Below are positions 7,129-13,545 of a stretch of DNA of 13,545 bases, piece after piece (within the stretch, counting starts at the first letter, position 1; each line of letters begins with the position of its first letter). The notes under the pieces were generated by a model. The model had not been told where the DNA came from, searched no databases, and saw only the letters and a program-made list of their open reading frames with translations. The position numbers and the translations under genes were made by a program. This DNA is from an uncultured Eubacteriales bacterium (GTDB lineage Bacteria; Bacillota; Clostridia; Oscillospirales; CAG-382): NCBI GenBank assembly GCA_934502885.1, contig CAKSUT010000027.1, positions 1 to 13,545 of the forward strand. Reading direction: 5' to 3'.

Positions 7129-7660
7129 TTTTATCACCGTCTTTCCCTTTATTTTTGCCGTCGTTTCTGTGTTTGAACCTGTAGTATGCGACAAACGGGA
7201 CTTCACCCACTCGTTTTAATCTGAAAAAGGCATTCTCGACCTTTTCGATAGGTTCCACGACAACCGTCAGCGCACCGATGAGCTTTCCGGCGAGTACGTC
7301 GGTAAAAATCTGGTCTCCGACAACGGCAATATGCTTTTTGTCAAGTTTATGCCTTGATATCAGCGACTTATACGCTTTTGTAAGCGGTTTTCGAGCATCG
7401 TAAATATAATCTACACCGAGACCTTCCGCGAAGGTTTCGACCCGCTCTTTAGAGTTATTCGATACAAGAACGACCTTGATTCCGCTTTCGGCAAGCTCCG
7501 TGAGCCACGCTCTGTTGCTTTCCGTAGGATGTTTGTCGTTGTACGACACAAGCGTATTATCAATATCCAGAAATATACTCTTTATACCGTTGTCGGAAAA
7601 ATATGTTTTCGGAATATCATACACACTCTCGCACATAAGGTCGGGAACGAGAATCCCCAT
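7121..7660 (-). CDS. YqeG-family HAD phosphatase (HAD IIIA type)
   Basis: This 179-residue haloacid dehalogenase-type phosphatase has all four motifs: I, FLDIDNTL with Asp32 and Asp34; II, VLVSNNS near Ser67; III, Lys91 in ARKPL; IV, VVGDQIFTDV with Asp116 and Asp121. The short cap and the order of motifs match YqeG, which is related to mitochondrial phosphatidylglycerophosphate phosphatase (Gep4/PTPMT-like). A role on phosphatidylglycerophosphate is therefore possible and would fit the nearby plsC, but it is inferred. The C-terminus is basic and low-complexity (KHRNDGKNKGKDGDKNE). AGGAGG (7669-7674) lies 8 nt before the ATG and directly follows the T-run of a terminator hairpin, so expression may depend on read-through. 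Confidence 0.9.
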   Translation of the reverse strand: MGILVPDLMCESVYDIPKTYFSDNGIKSIFLDIDNTLVSYNDKHPTESNRAWLTELAESGIKVVLVSNNSKERVETFAEGLGVDYIYDARKPLTKAYKSLISRHKLDKKHIAVVGDQIFTDVLAGKLIGALTVVVEPIEKVENAFFRLKRVGEVPFVAYYRFKHRNDGKNKGKDGDKNE

Positions 7661-7674
7661 TCGTGTTACCTCCT

Positions 7675-7710
7675 AAAAACAGAGGAACACGGGAAAAACT
7701 CCCGTGCTCC
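7675..7710 (-). terminator. Intrinsic terminator/attenuator between ispH-S1 and yqeG
   Basis: Read on the minus strand, GGAGCACGGGA (7710-7700) pairs with TCCCGTGTTCC (7694-7684), 11 pairs with one G-T wobble, around a 5-nt loop. TCTGTTTTT follows. The T-run ends exactly where the AGGAGG of the yqeG-type gene begins. Confidence 0.75.
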
Positions 7711-7720
7711 CCTACCGCAT

Positions 7721-7735
7721 AATTTACGGTAAATT
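7721..7735. repeat. Short perfect inverted repeat at the end of ispH-S1
   Basis: AATTTAC (7721-7727) and GTAAATT (7729-7735) form a 7-bp dyad around one central base. It overlaps the stop codon of the ispH-S1 gene and lies just before the terminator hairpin in transcription order. With no loop it is a poor RNA hairpin; it might be a protein site or chance. Confidence 0.35.
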
Positions 7736-9827
7736 ACTGAGCATCTTCGGAGGAAGCTTCAGCCTCTGTAACTTCAGGCTCCTCTTCCGGCTCGATAAGC
7801 GCTCTGATGGAGAGACTTACCTTCTGATTCTCGTCGTCGATTCCGGTGATCTTAGCCTTTACGACTTCGCCTACCTTAAGCTCGTCTGCAGGGTTTGCAA
7901 TCTTCTTGTCGGAAATCTGAGAAATATGGATAAGACCGTCAACACCGGGAACTATCTCGGCAAACGCACCGAAGTGAACGAGGCTTACAATTGTAACGTC
8001 CGCAACGTCGCCCTCAGCGTACTTGCTCTTGAAAATGTTCCAGGGATTGGTCTCCTCGGTCTTGAGTCCGAGAGAAATTCTCTTCTTCTCGGGATCGAGT
8101 GCCTTTACGTATACGTCAACGGTATCGCCGATCTTAACAACCTCGGAAGGATGCTTGATTCTCTTCCAGGAGAGCTCGGTAATATGAACCATACCGTCAA
8201 CTCCGCCGAGGTCAACAAACGCACCGTAAGGAGTGATGGACTTAACCTTACCTGTGTACTTCTTGCCTACCTCGATCTCTGCCCAAACCTTATCCTGAAG
8301 CTTCTTCTGCTCTTCTCTCATTGCCTTGCGGATGGAGCCGAGACCGCGTCTTCTGGATTCGTCGGCGTCGATGATCTTGATGTCGTAAGCATTGCCGACG
8401 AGAGTCTTAAGCTGCTCTTCGGAAATACCTGCTTCGGTTCTCGGGAAAATTGTCTGCGATGCAGGGATGAAAACTCTGTTCGGACCTATCTGCATGATAA
8501 CGCCGCCCTTAACGACTTCGATTACCTTACCGTTAAGTGTTTCGTTGTTCTCGAATGCATCGGCGATGAGCTTCCAGTTCTTGTCGCTGTCAAGACGCTT
8601 TCTGGAGAGGTTAACGATTCCTTCGGGATCATTGTACTTGGAAATGAGTGCGTCGATTTCGTCGCCGCTCTTGTATTCCTTGACAATGTCAACCGACGGA
8701 TCGTCGGTAACTTCAGTAGCAGGAAGTACGCCGGTGTACTTGATGCCGAGATCGACATATATAGCAGCCGGAGTAACCGACGTGATGATACCGTGTACCT
8801 TCTCGCCGGGACGCGGCTTAGCGTTCTTCATGGAAATGTCAAGCATTTCGTCGAAGCTCATACCCTCCTTGATTTCTTTGGTCTCTTCGATGTCCTTTGC
8901 ATCAGAATTTGTTTCAAATGTGTTGTTCATTCTGATTTTTACCTCCTCTATTATGTCATCAGGCGTTGAAGCGCCTGCTGTTATACAAACGGTTATACCG
9001 CAATTTGTATCAAGCTTATCTTCGGCAGCGGCAAGTATTATCTTTTCGTCGAGTTCCGAGGCGTTTTCGACGGCAAAGACGTTTTCGCACTTTTCCGCGC
9101 ACACCTCGCACAGCCGTCTCGTATTGGAGCTGTTCTTTCCGCCGACGACAACCGCGATATCCGATTCCGACGCGAGTTTCCTCGCCTCGGTTTGCCTATT
9201 TTCAGTCACATTACATATTGTATCAAAAATTATTAAACTTGTATACGCTATTTTGAGAATTTTTTTGCATTTTTCGTATTTTTCCGCATTGTTAGTCGTT
9301 TGTGAAATCAAAATTCCTCGTTTTTTTTGAGATTTTACATTTTGTTCACAAAACTCTTTTACCGCCTCGACGTTCGGGAATATATGAACTCTGCCTTTAG
9401 CGTAGCTTTTTATTCCGACAACCTCCGGGTGTTCGGGTGAACCGAAGATAAGAGTATCGACATCGGGTGCGGAATTTTCGTCTACTATTCGGTGGATCTT
9501 ATTCACGAAGGGACAGGTTGCGTCAATGACGTCAAAACCCGCATCGTTTCCTTCGAGTTTCGCGAAAAGCTCCTTTGTTATGCCGTGTGCTCTTATAACA
9601 AGCATGTCGTCGCGCCGAAGCTCTTCAAGTGCGTTTTTCTCATTCACGACTCCGACGCCTCTGGCTTTAAGTCTTGCTATGTAATCGCCGTTATGTATCA
9701 GCTCGCCGAGAGTAAATATTCTTCCCGTCTTCTTTTCAACGAGAAGCTTATCGACAATACCGCAGGCTCGGCGAACTCCGAAACAAAAGCCCGAATTTTC
9801 GGCGACGGTTATCTTGATTTTTTTCAT
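7734..9827 (-). CDS. ispH: IspH (HMBPP reductase) fused to a four-S1-domain ribosomal protein S1-like protein
   Basis: The 697-residue fusion has IspH at about 1-298 and an S1-like protein at about 300-697. IspH is the last step of the MEP pathway, reducing HMBPP to IPP and DMAPP with a [4Fe-4S] cluster. Its cluster ligands Cys15 (NSGFCFGV), Cys105 (DATCPFV) and Cys205 (DTICNVT) are present, with His45, His81, the HPEV motif Glu135, SSN at 233-235 and Ser287 in TAGASTPD. The second part has four S1 RNA-binding domains at about 341-408, 428-501, 521-588 and 605-675, then an acidic tail, the size of Bacillus YpfD-type S1 homologues. Such fusions are known in clostridia. The gene starts 5 nt after plsC with a weak SD. 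A strong internal SD precedes Met300, and codon use changes sharply there, so the S1 part may also be made alone. Confidence 0.94.
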   Translation of the reverse strand: MKKIKITVAENSGFCFGVRRACGIVDKLLVEKKTGRIFTLGELIHNGDYIARLKARGVGVVNEKNALEELRRDDMLVIRAHGITKELFAKLEGNDAGFDVIDATCPFVNKIHRIVDENSAPDVDTLIFGSPEHPEVVGIKSYAKGRVHIFPNVEAVKEFCEQNVKSQKKRGILISQTTNNAEKYEKCKKILKIAYTSLIIFDTICNVTENRQTEARKLASESDIAVVVGGKNSSNTRRLCEVCAEKCENVFAVENASELDEKIILAAAEDKLDTNCGITVCITAGASTPDDIIEEVKIRMNNTFETNSDAKDIEETKEIKEGMSFDEMLDISMKNAKPRPGEKVHGIITSVTPAAIYVDLGIKYTGVLPATEVTDDPSVDIVKEYKSGDEIDALISKYNDPEGIVNLSRKRLDSDKNWKLIADAFENNETLNGKVIEVVKGGVIMQIGPNRVFIPASQTIFPRTEAGISEEQLKTLVGNAYDIKIIDADESRRRGLGSIRKAMREEQKKLQDKVWAEIEVGKKYTGKVKSITPYGAFVDLGGVDGMVHITELSWKRIKHPSEVVKIGDTVDVYVKALDPEKKRISLGLKTEETNPWNIFKSKYAEGDVADVTIVSLVHFGAFAEIVPGVDGLIHISQISDKKIANPADELKVGEVVKAKITGIDDENQKVSLSIRALIEPEEEPEVTEAEASSEDAQ
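8928..8947 (-). promoter_or_regulatory. Internal Shine-Dalgarno and start codon at the IspH/S1 junction
   Basis: Minus-strand AGGAGG (8947-8942) lies 11 nt before ATG 8930-8928, which is Met300 of the fusion. The site is encoded by GAG GAG GTA (Glu-Glu-Val), the end of the IspH domain. A product from here would be 398 residues and contain all four S1 domains. Confidence 0.5.
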
Positions 9828-9832
9828 AACGC

Positions 9833-10453
9833 TTACTTAAGGCTTCTCTTGCCGCAGCTTTCTTCAAGTCGGCAAATATCTTCAAATACATTCTCGGAAA
9901 TGCGGCTGTAGCCCTCTTTGGTTTTTTCGATGTCGGCAAAGTGCGAAAACTCTATCGGTTCTCCGATTACAACCTTAACCTTTTTAAAAGGTCTTATTTT
10001 GTTGCCGTCGGTCACAATTGCAACGGGGAGTATATCCGCCTCGGCTCTCATAACGACCATTCCGACGCCGCTTTTAACCTCTGTCTCTCTGAGCGGAACC
10101 GATGCGTAGCGTTTTCCTTGCGGAAACATACACACACTCTCGCCGCCTTTGAGGTATGCTATCGCTGTTTTTATCGAGTTGATGTCAACTCCGCTTCTTG
10201 TGACGGGGAAAGCACCGGCGGATTTCAATATAAGCGAAAGTATCGGTATCTTAAACAGTTCTATCTTGCCCATAAAGTGCATCGGTGCGTCCATACAGGC
10301 GACGAGAATGAGCGGATCCCAGTTTGAAGAGTGGTTTGCACACACAAGAACGGGTCTGTCCTTCGGTTCATTCTCAAAATTTACAATTTCTATGCGGAAC
10401 ATAAACTTTATCATCGAAGTGATAAGCGTTTTGCAGAACTTATAAAATCTCAT
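9833..10453 (-). CDS. plsC: 1-acyl-sn-glycerol-3-phosphate acyltransferase (LPLAT family)
   Basis: This 206-residue acyltransferase would convert lysophosphatidic acid to phosphatidic acid at the inner face of the membrane. Motif I is NHSSNWD with His41 and Asp46, the catalytic pair. Motif II is GAFPVTRSG (80-88). Motif III reads FPQGKR (110-115), where most family members have FPEGTR. Motif IV is ILPVAIV (141-147). The N-terminus is amphipathic (FCKTLITSMIKFMF) and likely binds the membrane; there is no long transmembrane helix. The length suits the short bacterial PlsC group. The ATG overlaps the 3' end of cmk by 14 nt, and ispH-S1 starts 5 nt after the stop, so all three are probably co-translated. 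The family is certain; the precise acyl acceptor is inferred. Confidence 0.9.
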   Translation of the reverse strand: MRFYKFCKTLITSMIKFMFRIEIVNFENEPKDRPVLVCANHSSNWDPLILVACMDAPMHFMGKIELFKIPILSLILKSAGAFPVTRSGVDINSIKTAIAYLKGGESVCMFPQGKRYASVPLRETEVKSGVGMVVMRAEADILPVAIVTDGNKIRPFKKVKVVIGEPIEFSHFADIEKTKEGYSRISENVFEDICRLEESCGKRSLK

Positions 10454-11135
10454 TGAGTCTCTCCTTTATGAGCTTAAGTGCGGCGTCAACAGTTTCGTCG
10501 AGGTTAAGCTTTGTGTTGTCGAACAAAATTGCGTCCTTTGCCGGAACACAGGGAGCCGCACTGCGCGATGCGTCGTTTTCGTCGCGGATTTTCATATCGC
10601 GAAGCACTTCTTCATACGGTGTCGGCTTTCCTTTCTCGGCAAGCTCGCGGCAACGTCTCTCCGCTCTCGCCTCGGGAGAAGCGGACATGAATATCTTTAT
10701 CTGCGCATCCGGAAGAATTACAGTTCCTATATCTCTGCCGTCCATAATCACGGAGTTTTTCTCTGCGAGTTCTCTCTGCATTTTAAAGAGAAACTCTCTC
10801 ACCGCAGGAAGCGCCGAAACCGCAGAGGCGTACATCGACATTTTGGGAGTTCTTATCTCATCTGAAACATTCTTTCCGCAAAGGTACATACTCTGCTTTC
10901 CGTCGCCGTCCCATTTAATCTCAATATTGATTTCGGGAAAATGCTTTTTGAGCGTTTCTTCGTCGTGCGGATCTATTCCGTTATTTTCGGCGTAAAGTCC
11001 CACCGTTCTGTAGATTGCGCCGGTATCGACATATATGTAACCGAGCGTTTGAGCAAGCTTCCTTGCAAGTGTGCTTTTTCCGGCTCCCGAGGGTCCGTCA
11101 ATTGCGATTTTTACGGTTTTGTAAGTGTTTCTCAA
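10440..11135 (-). CDS. cmk: Cytidylate kinase ((d)CMP kinase)
   Basis: The 231-residue product phosphorylates CMP and dCMP with ATP in pyrimidine salvage and turnover of CMP released by lipid and nucleic acid metabolism. The P-loop is GPSGAGKS (14-21). YVDTGAIYR (35-43) and GRDIGT (133-138) are the CMP-binding signatures, and RDENDASR (184-191) is the lid. The length matches bacterial Cmk (about 225). The start is a TTG: GAGGTGA lies 6 nt upstream, and the nearby ATG (in TAATGAGGTGA) runs into a stop at once. The start lies 14 nt after the flavoprotein stop, and the 3' end overlaps plsC by 14 nt. Pairing of cmk with plsC and ispH/S1 recurs in clostridia as I recall. Confidence 0.96.
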   Translation of the reverse strand: MRNTYKTVKIAIDGPSGAGKSTLARKLAQTLGYIYVDTGAIYRTVGLYAENNGIDPHDEETLKKHFPEINIEIKWDGDGKQSMYLCGKNVSDEIRTPKMSMYASAVSALPAVREFLFKMQRELAEKNSVIMDGRDIGTVILPDAQIKIFMSASPEARAERRCRELAEKGKPTPYEEVLRDMKIRDENDASRSAAPCVPAKDAILFDNTKLNLDETVDAALKLIKERLNEIL

Positions 11136-11149
11136 CTGCTGTCACCTCA

Positions 11150-12466
11150 TTAAGGTTCGTTATTTTTCGCCGCATTTGCTCCGGCAAGATACCCAGTCGA
11201 AAAGGCGATTTGAAGGTTAAAGCCTCCGGTGTAGCCGTCAACATCTATCACCTCGCCGGCAAAGTAAAGCCCCGGTACGAGCTTCGACTCCATAGAGGAT
11301 GGATTTATCTCCGAAGTTTTCACGCCGCCCGATGTTATTATCGCCTCGTCTATCGGCGCAAAGCCGTCTATCGAAAGGCAGAAATTCTTGAGCGTTTCCA
11401 CAAGCGTATGACGTACGGCCTTTGAAATGCCGTTCGGCTTTTCTTCGGACGACAGTCCCGACTTTTCTATAACCGCCGGTATCATGCTTCGCGGAAGAAG
11501 ATCGCCGAGAGCATTGGCAAGATTTTTATTTATGTACTTTCCGAAATCGGAGAGGACTCTCGCATCAAGCGTTTTCTCGTCAAGCGCAGGCTTCAAATCT
11601 ATCGAAGCAAAGTATGCGCCTTCCTCGGGGCTATCGATATGAGCCGACGCGGAAAGCACGAGAGGTCCGGACATTCCGAAATGCGTAAACAGCATCTCCC
11701 CCTGTTCGGAGTAAATCTTTTTATTCTTCTCGCCGCTTTTTTTATAAACGGTAAGCTTTACATTCTTAAGCGACAGTCCCTGCAATCCGAGAGAACGTAT
11801 GCAGTCATCGTTCGAGACAAGCGGAACAAGCGACGGTTTCGGCGTCACAACCGTATGACCGAAGTTCTCGGCAAAGCGGTAGCCGTCTCCCGTCGAACCT
11901 GTTATAGGATATGAAAGTCCGCCGGTACAAACAACAACTTTATCCGCAGTAAATGTTTCACCTTCGGCTGTCGTCAGAGTAAAAGCGGAATCTGTTTTTG
12001 CAATGCCTTTTATCTCACTGTTGTAAACGCCGCAGCCGGAGTCTCTGAGTCTTCTTTTCAGTGCGGTGAGGATATCGAGAGCTTTATCGCTTTCGGGGAA
12101 AACACGGTTTCCACGCTCGACCTTTAGCGCAACTCCGCAGTCTTCAAAGAACTCCATAACCTTTGACGGCGGAAATGCGCCGAAAGCGGAATAAAGGAAT
12201 TTTGCGTTTCGCGGCACGTTCTTCATGAATTCCTCAGAGGTGCAGTCGTTTGTAAGGTTACACCTGCCCTTGCCTGTTATCAGGAGCTTTTTGCCGAGGT
12301 ATGCGTTATCGTAAAAATTCTCGGAGGAAAGTTTTTTCTGCGACTTATTCTTTTCAAACAGAGCGCAGTCCGCACCATTTTCGGCGCAGGTACACGCGCA
12401 CATAAGTCCTGCCGCGCCGCCGCCAATGACAGCGACGTCAAAATGCTCACCCTTTGGGCTTTTCAT
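11150..12466 (-). CDS. BaiN/HI0933-type NAD(P)/FAD-dependent flavoprotein
   Basis: The 438-residue protein belongs to the HI0933/YhiN (BaiN-like) flavoprotein family, mostly of unknown substrate; one member, BaiN, has been linked to bile acid dehydroxylation. The FAD-binding Rossmann start is DVAVIGGGAAGLMCA (GGGAAG, 15-20). Family signatures follow: LLITGKGRCNLTN (61-73), VVVCTGGLSYPITGSTGDG, FTHFGMSGPLVL, and near the end IITSGGVKTSEINPSSMES and LYFAGEVIDVDGYTGGFNLQ. About 17 residues (NKSQKKLSSENFYDNAY) lie between FEKN and LGKKLL where relatives usually have very few. The start MKSPKGEHFD at 12466 is chosen because GGGAGGAG precedes it by about 10 nt and little sequence is then left before the dinucleotide fold. 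This overlaps the regulator gene by 20 nt. An in-frame start at 12517 is less likely. Substrate unknown. Confidence 0.9.
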   Translation of the reverse strand: MKSPKGEHFDVAVIGGGAAGLMCACTCAENGADCALFEKNKSQKKLSSENFYDNAYLGKKLLITGKGRCNLTNDCTSEEFMKNVPRNAKFLYSAFGAFPPSKVMEFFEDCGVALKVERGNRVFPESDKALDILTALKRRLRDSGCGVYNSEIKGIAKTDSAFTLTTAEGETFTADKVVVCTGGLSYPITGSTGDGYRFAENFGHTVVTPKPSLVPLVSNDDCIRSLGLQGLSLKNVKLTVYKKSGEKNKKIYSEQGEMLFTHFGMSGPLVLSASAHIDSPEEGAYFASIDLKPALDEKTLDARVLSDFGKYINKNLANALGDLLPRSMIPAVIEKSGLSSEEKPNGISKAVRHTLVETLKNFCLSIDGFAPIDEAIITSGGVKTSEINPSSMESKLVPGLYFAGEVIDVDGYTGGFNLQIAFSTGYLAGANAAKNNEP

Positions 12467-13325
12467 ACACTTCGTACTCCTCCCAAATATCCTCGAGATC
12501 CTTGAATGTTGCCGCAAGCGAATCCTTCTTCTTGCGTCCTATCGCCACAATCAGGGCGTTTATTACGCTGAGCGGCGCTATCAGGGAGTCAACGAACGAC
12601 GCCATATCGCTTTTTGCGAAAAGAGAAAAATCGGAACACTGAACGAGCGGCGAATTTTCGCAGTCGGTAATCGAAATAACCTTTGCTCCCCTGTTTTTCG
12701 CAAACTCGAGAGCAGTTTTTGTTCTGTGCGAATATCGCGGAAAGCTTATTCCGATCATAACGTCGTCTGCGGATATGCGGATTATCTCCTGGAACATTTC
12801 GTCACTGCTTGCCGCCTTTACGTGCGTGACATTCGGCATTACAAGATTAAGGTAATACGTCATAAACCATGAAAGCATTGACGATGCGCGGCATCCGGTG
12901 ACATAAATTCTCCTTGCCGAACAAATAGCATCAACCGTCTTCGCAAAGACTTCTCTGTCTATCGCCTCCGCGGAGGAACGCAGATTTTCAATGTCCGCAA
13001 GCATGACCTTCGAGACAATGTCCGACTCTCCGATTATGTCCTCAGACACCGCTATGCGCTGCATTGAAGTAAGCTTGCTTCTGATACAGCTCTGAAGCGA
13101 ATGCCGAAACTCGGGATATCCCTTAAATCCGAGTTCGTTGGCAAATCTCACGACCGTCGATTCCGACACGCCGACAATTTCGCCGAGCTTTGTTGCCGTC
13201 ATATAAGATGCCGTTTCGCAATGCTCGATTATGTAATTTCCTACTGCGCGGTGTCCCTTTGAAAGCTTTGGCAGTGCGCTTTTTATTCGTTCTATAAGAT
13301 CAGTTGCCATTCCGTATAAAACCAC
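12447..13325 (-). CDS. MurR/RpiR-family transcriptional regulator
   Basis: The 292-residue regulator has an N-terminal HTH_6 DNA-binding domain (about 8-84; recognition region KLGEIVGVSESTVVRFANELG) and a C-terminal SIS sugar-phosphate-binding domain (about 125-262; YVTGCRASSM, IGISFPRYSHRT, SITDCENSPL). RpiR regulators normally sense phosphosugars such as MurNAc-6P or ribose-5P. No sugar transport or sugar kinase gene is next to it here; instead it heads the flavoprotein-cmk-plsC-ispH operon and overlaps the flavoprotein by 20 nt. The GTG start at 13325 is preferred since GGAGG (13335-13339) lies 9 nt upstream; the ATG at 13310 has no well-placed SD. The gene may autoregulate the operon from the promoter at 13412-13440, but no clear operator was identified. 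The inducer is unknown. Confidence 0.9.
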   Translation of the reverse strand: MVLYGMATDLIERIKSALPKLSKGHRAVGNYIIEHCETASYMTATKLGEIVGVSESTVVRFANELGFKGYPEFRHSLQSCIRSKLTSMQRIAVSEDIIGESDIVSKVMLADIENLRSSAEAIDREVFAKTVDAICSARRIYVTGCRASSMLSWFMTYYLNLVMPNVTHVKAASSDEMFQEIIRISADDVMIGISFPRYSHRTKTALEFAKNRGAKVISITDCENSPLVQCSDFSLFAKSDMASFVDSLIAPLSVINALIVAIGRKKKDSLAATFKDLEDIWEEYEVYEKPKG

Positions 13326-13411
13326 CGAAGCACGCCTCCGTAAAACATTCTCATTGCGAAAGCGCAGCTTCTTTCTCCGTTATCGAATTTTGCAGAAAAT
13401 ATGACTTATAT

Positions 13412-13440
13412 ATTATGCCATAAAATCGCCCGTTTGTCAA
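13412..13440 (-). promoter_or_regulatory. Sigma-A-type promoter of the regulator-led operon
   Basis: Minus-strand TTGACA (13440-13435, perfect -35) and CATAAT (13417-13412) are separated by 17 nt. Transcription would start around 13405, giving a leader of about 80 nt before the GTG at 13325. It probably drives the regulator, flavoprotein, cmk, plsC and ispH-S1 genes. Confidence 0.8.
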
Positions 13441-13545
13441 GGTCATTCGGAGATTTTTTTACATTTCGCTGTAGTGTTACAATAGAAGTGAGACCGAAAG
13501 CAAGAAAAAGATAGAAAAAGTGATCGAGTTCTGTTAAAATAGAAT

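Noticed and set aside
7704..8969. Long plus-strand open frame (about 420 codons) opposite the S1-coding part
   Set aside because: No SD, and the peptide resembles no known fold. The frame stays open because the strongly biased codons of the S1 part produce few stops on the opposite strand. The minus strand carries a clear four-S1-domain protein.
8392..9330. Second long plus-strand open frame across the IspH/S1 junction
   Set aside because: Ser/Phe/Leu-rich low-information translation, without SD or recognisable motifs, opposite a certain gene.
12464..12517. Longer N-terminus for the flavoprotein, starting at 12517
   Set aside because: It adds 17 residues of basic sequence unlike the family and lies deep in the regulator gene. 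The ATG at 12466 has a well-placed GGGAGGAG.
13292..13354. A 20-codon upstream ORF overlapping the start of the RpiR-type gene, a possible leader peptide
   Set aside because: There is no SD before its ATG, and no regulatory codon run or hairpin is visible.
13441..13545. Possible plus-strand promoter for a divergent gene (TTTACA ... TACAAT; later TAAAAT)
   Set aside because: The spacing (about 14 nt) is too short for the first pair, and no -35 fits the second. No gene start is visible before the window ends.

Overview
The window looks like a chromosomal segment from an anaerobic Firmicute of class Clostridia, probably a gut or rumen member of the Ruminococcaceae/Oscillospiraceae type. This rests on strong AGGAGG-type ribosome binding sites, an IspH-S1 fusion gene, the order M24 peptidase - efp - CD1247-type gene, and a BaiN/HI0933-type flavoprotein - cmk - plsC - ispH/S1 block. 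These orders are recalled from clostridial genomes, not searched. GC content is intermediate by eye. No rRNA, tRNA, CRISPR array, insertion sequence or phage gene was seen.

Layout. Positions 1-325 (minus strand) hold the 5' end of a secreted RHS/YD-repeat protein that runs off the left edge. Its signal-peptide segment and its repeat segment lie in different frames, separated at a run of four A residues. A divergent intergenic region (326-668) follows. It leads into a plus-strand unit with a sigma-A-type promoter: a VOC/glyoxalase-fold protein, DNA topoisomerase III (topB) and a Vat-like hexapeptide acetyltransferase. A hairpin with T-rich flanks on both strands (4041-4075) ends this unit and also the converging minus-strand genes.

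Everything from 4115 to 13325 is on the minus strand and is tightly packed. In transcription order it reads: MurR/RpiR-family regulator, BaiN/HI0933-like flavoprotein, cytidylate kinase (cmk), 1-acylglycerol-3-phosphate acyltransferase (plsC), IspH fused to a four-domain ribosomal-protein-S1-like protein, an intrinsic terminator or attenuator, YqeG-type HAD phosphatase, endonuclease IV-like TIM-barrel protein, M24 Xaa-Pro-type peptidase, elongation factor P (with its own promoter) and a small acidic CD1247-type protein. Overlaps of 20, 14, 8 and 1 nt and gaps of 5-14 nt suggest operons with translational coupling. A good sigma-A promoter lies upstream of the regulator (13412-13440). The last 105 bases (13441-13545) show no gene I can support and are probably upstream sequence of a neighbour outside the window.

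The minus-strand genes combine nucleotide metabolism (Cmk), phospholipid synthesis (PlsC), isoprenoid precursor synthesis (IspH) and translation (S1, EF-P). This is a housekeeping region, not a defence or mobile island. The points most worth checking are: a strong internal Shine-Dalgarno at the IspH/S1 junction combined with an abrupt codon-use change, suggesting separate translation of the S1 part; the terminator placed directly against the yqeG ribosome binding site; the split RHS reading frame; the Vat-like acetyltransferase as a possible intrinsic streptogramin A resistance gene; and the shortened C-terminal Cys motif of the CD1247-type protein.
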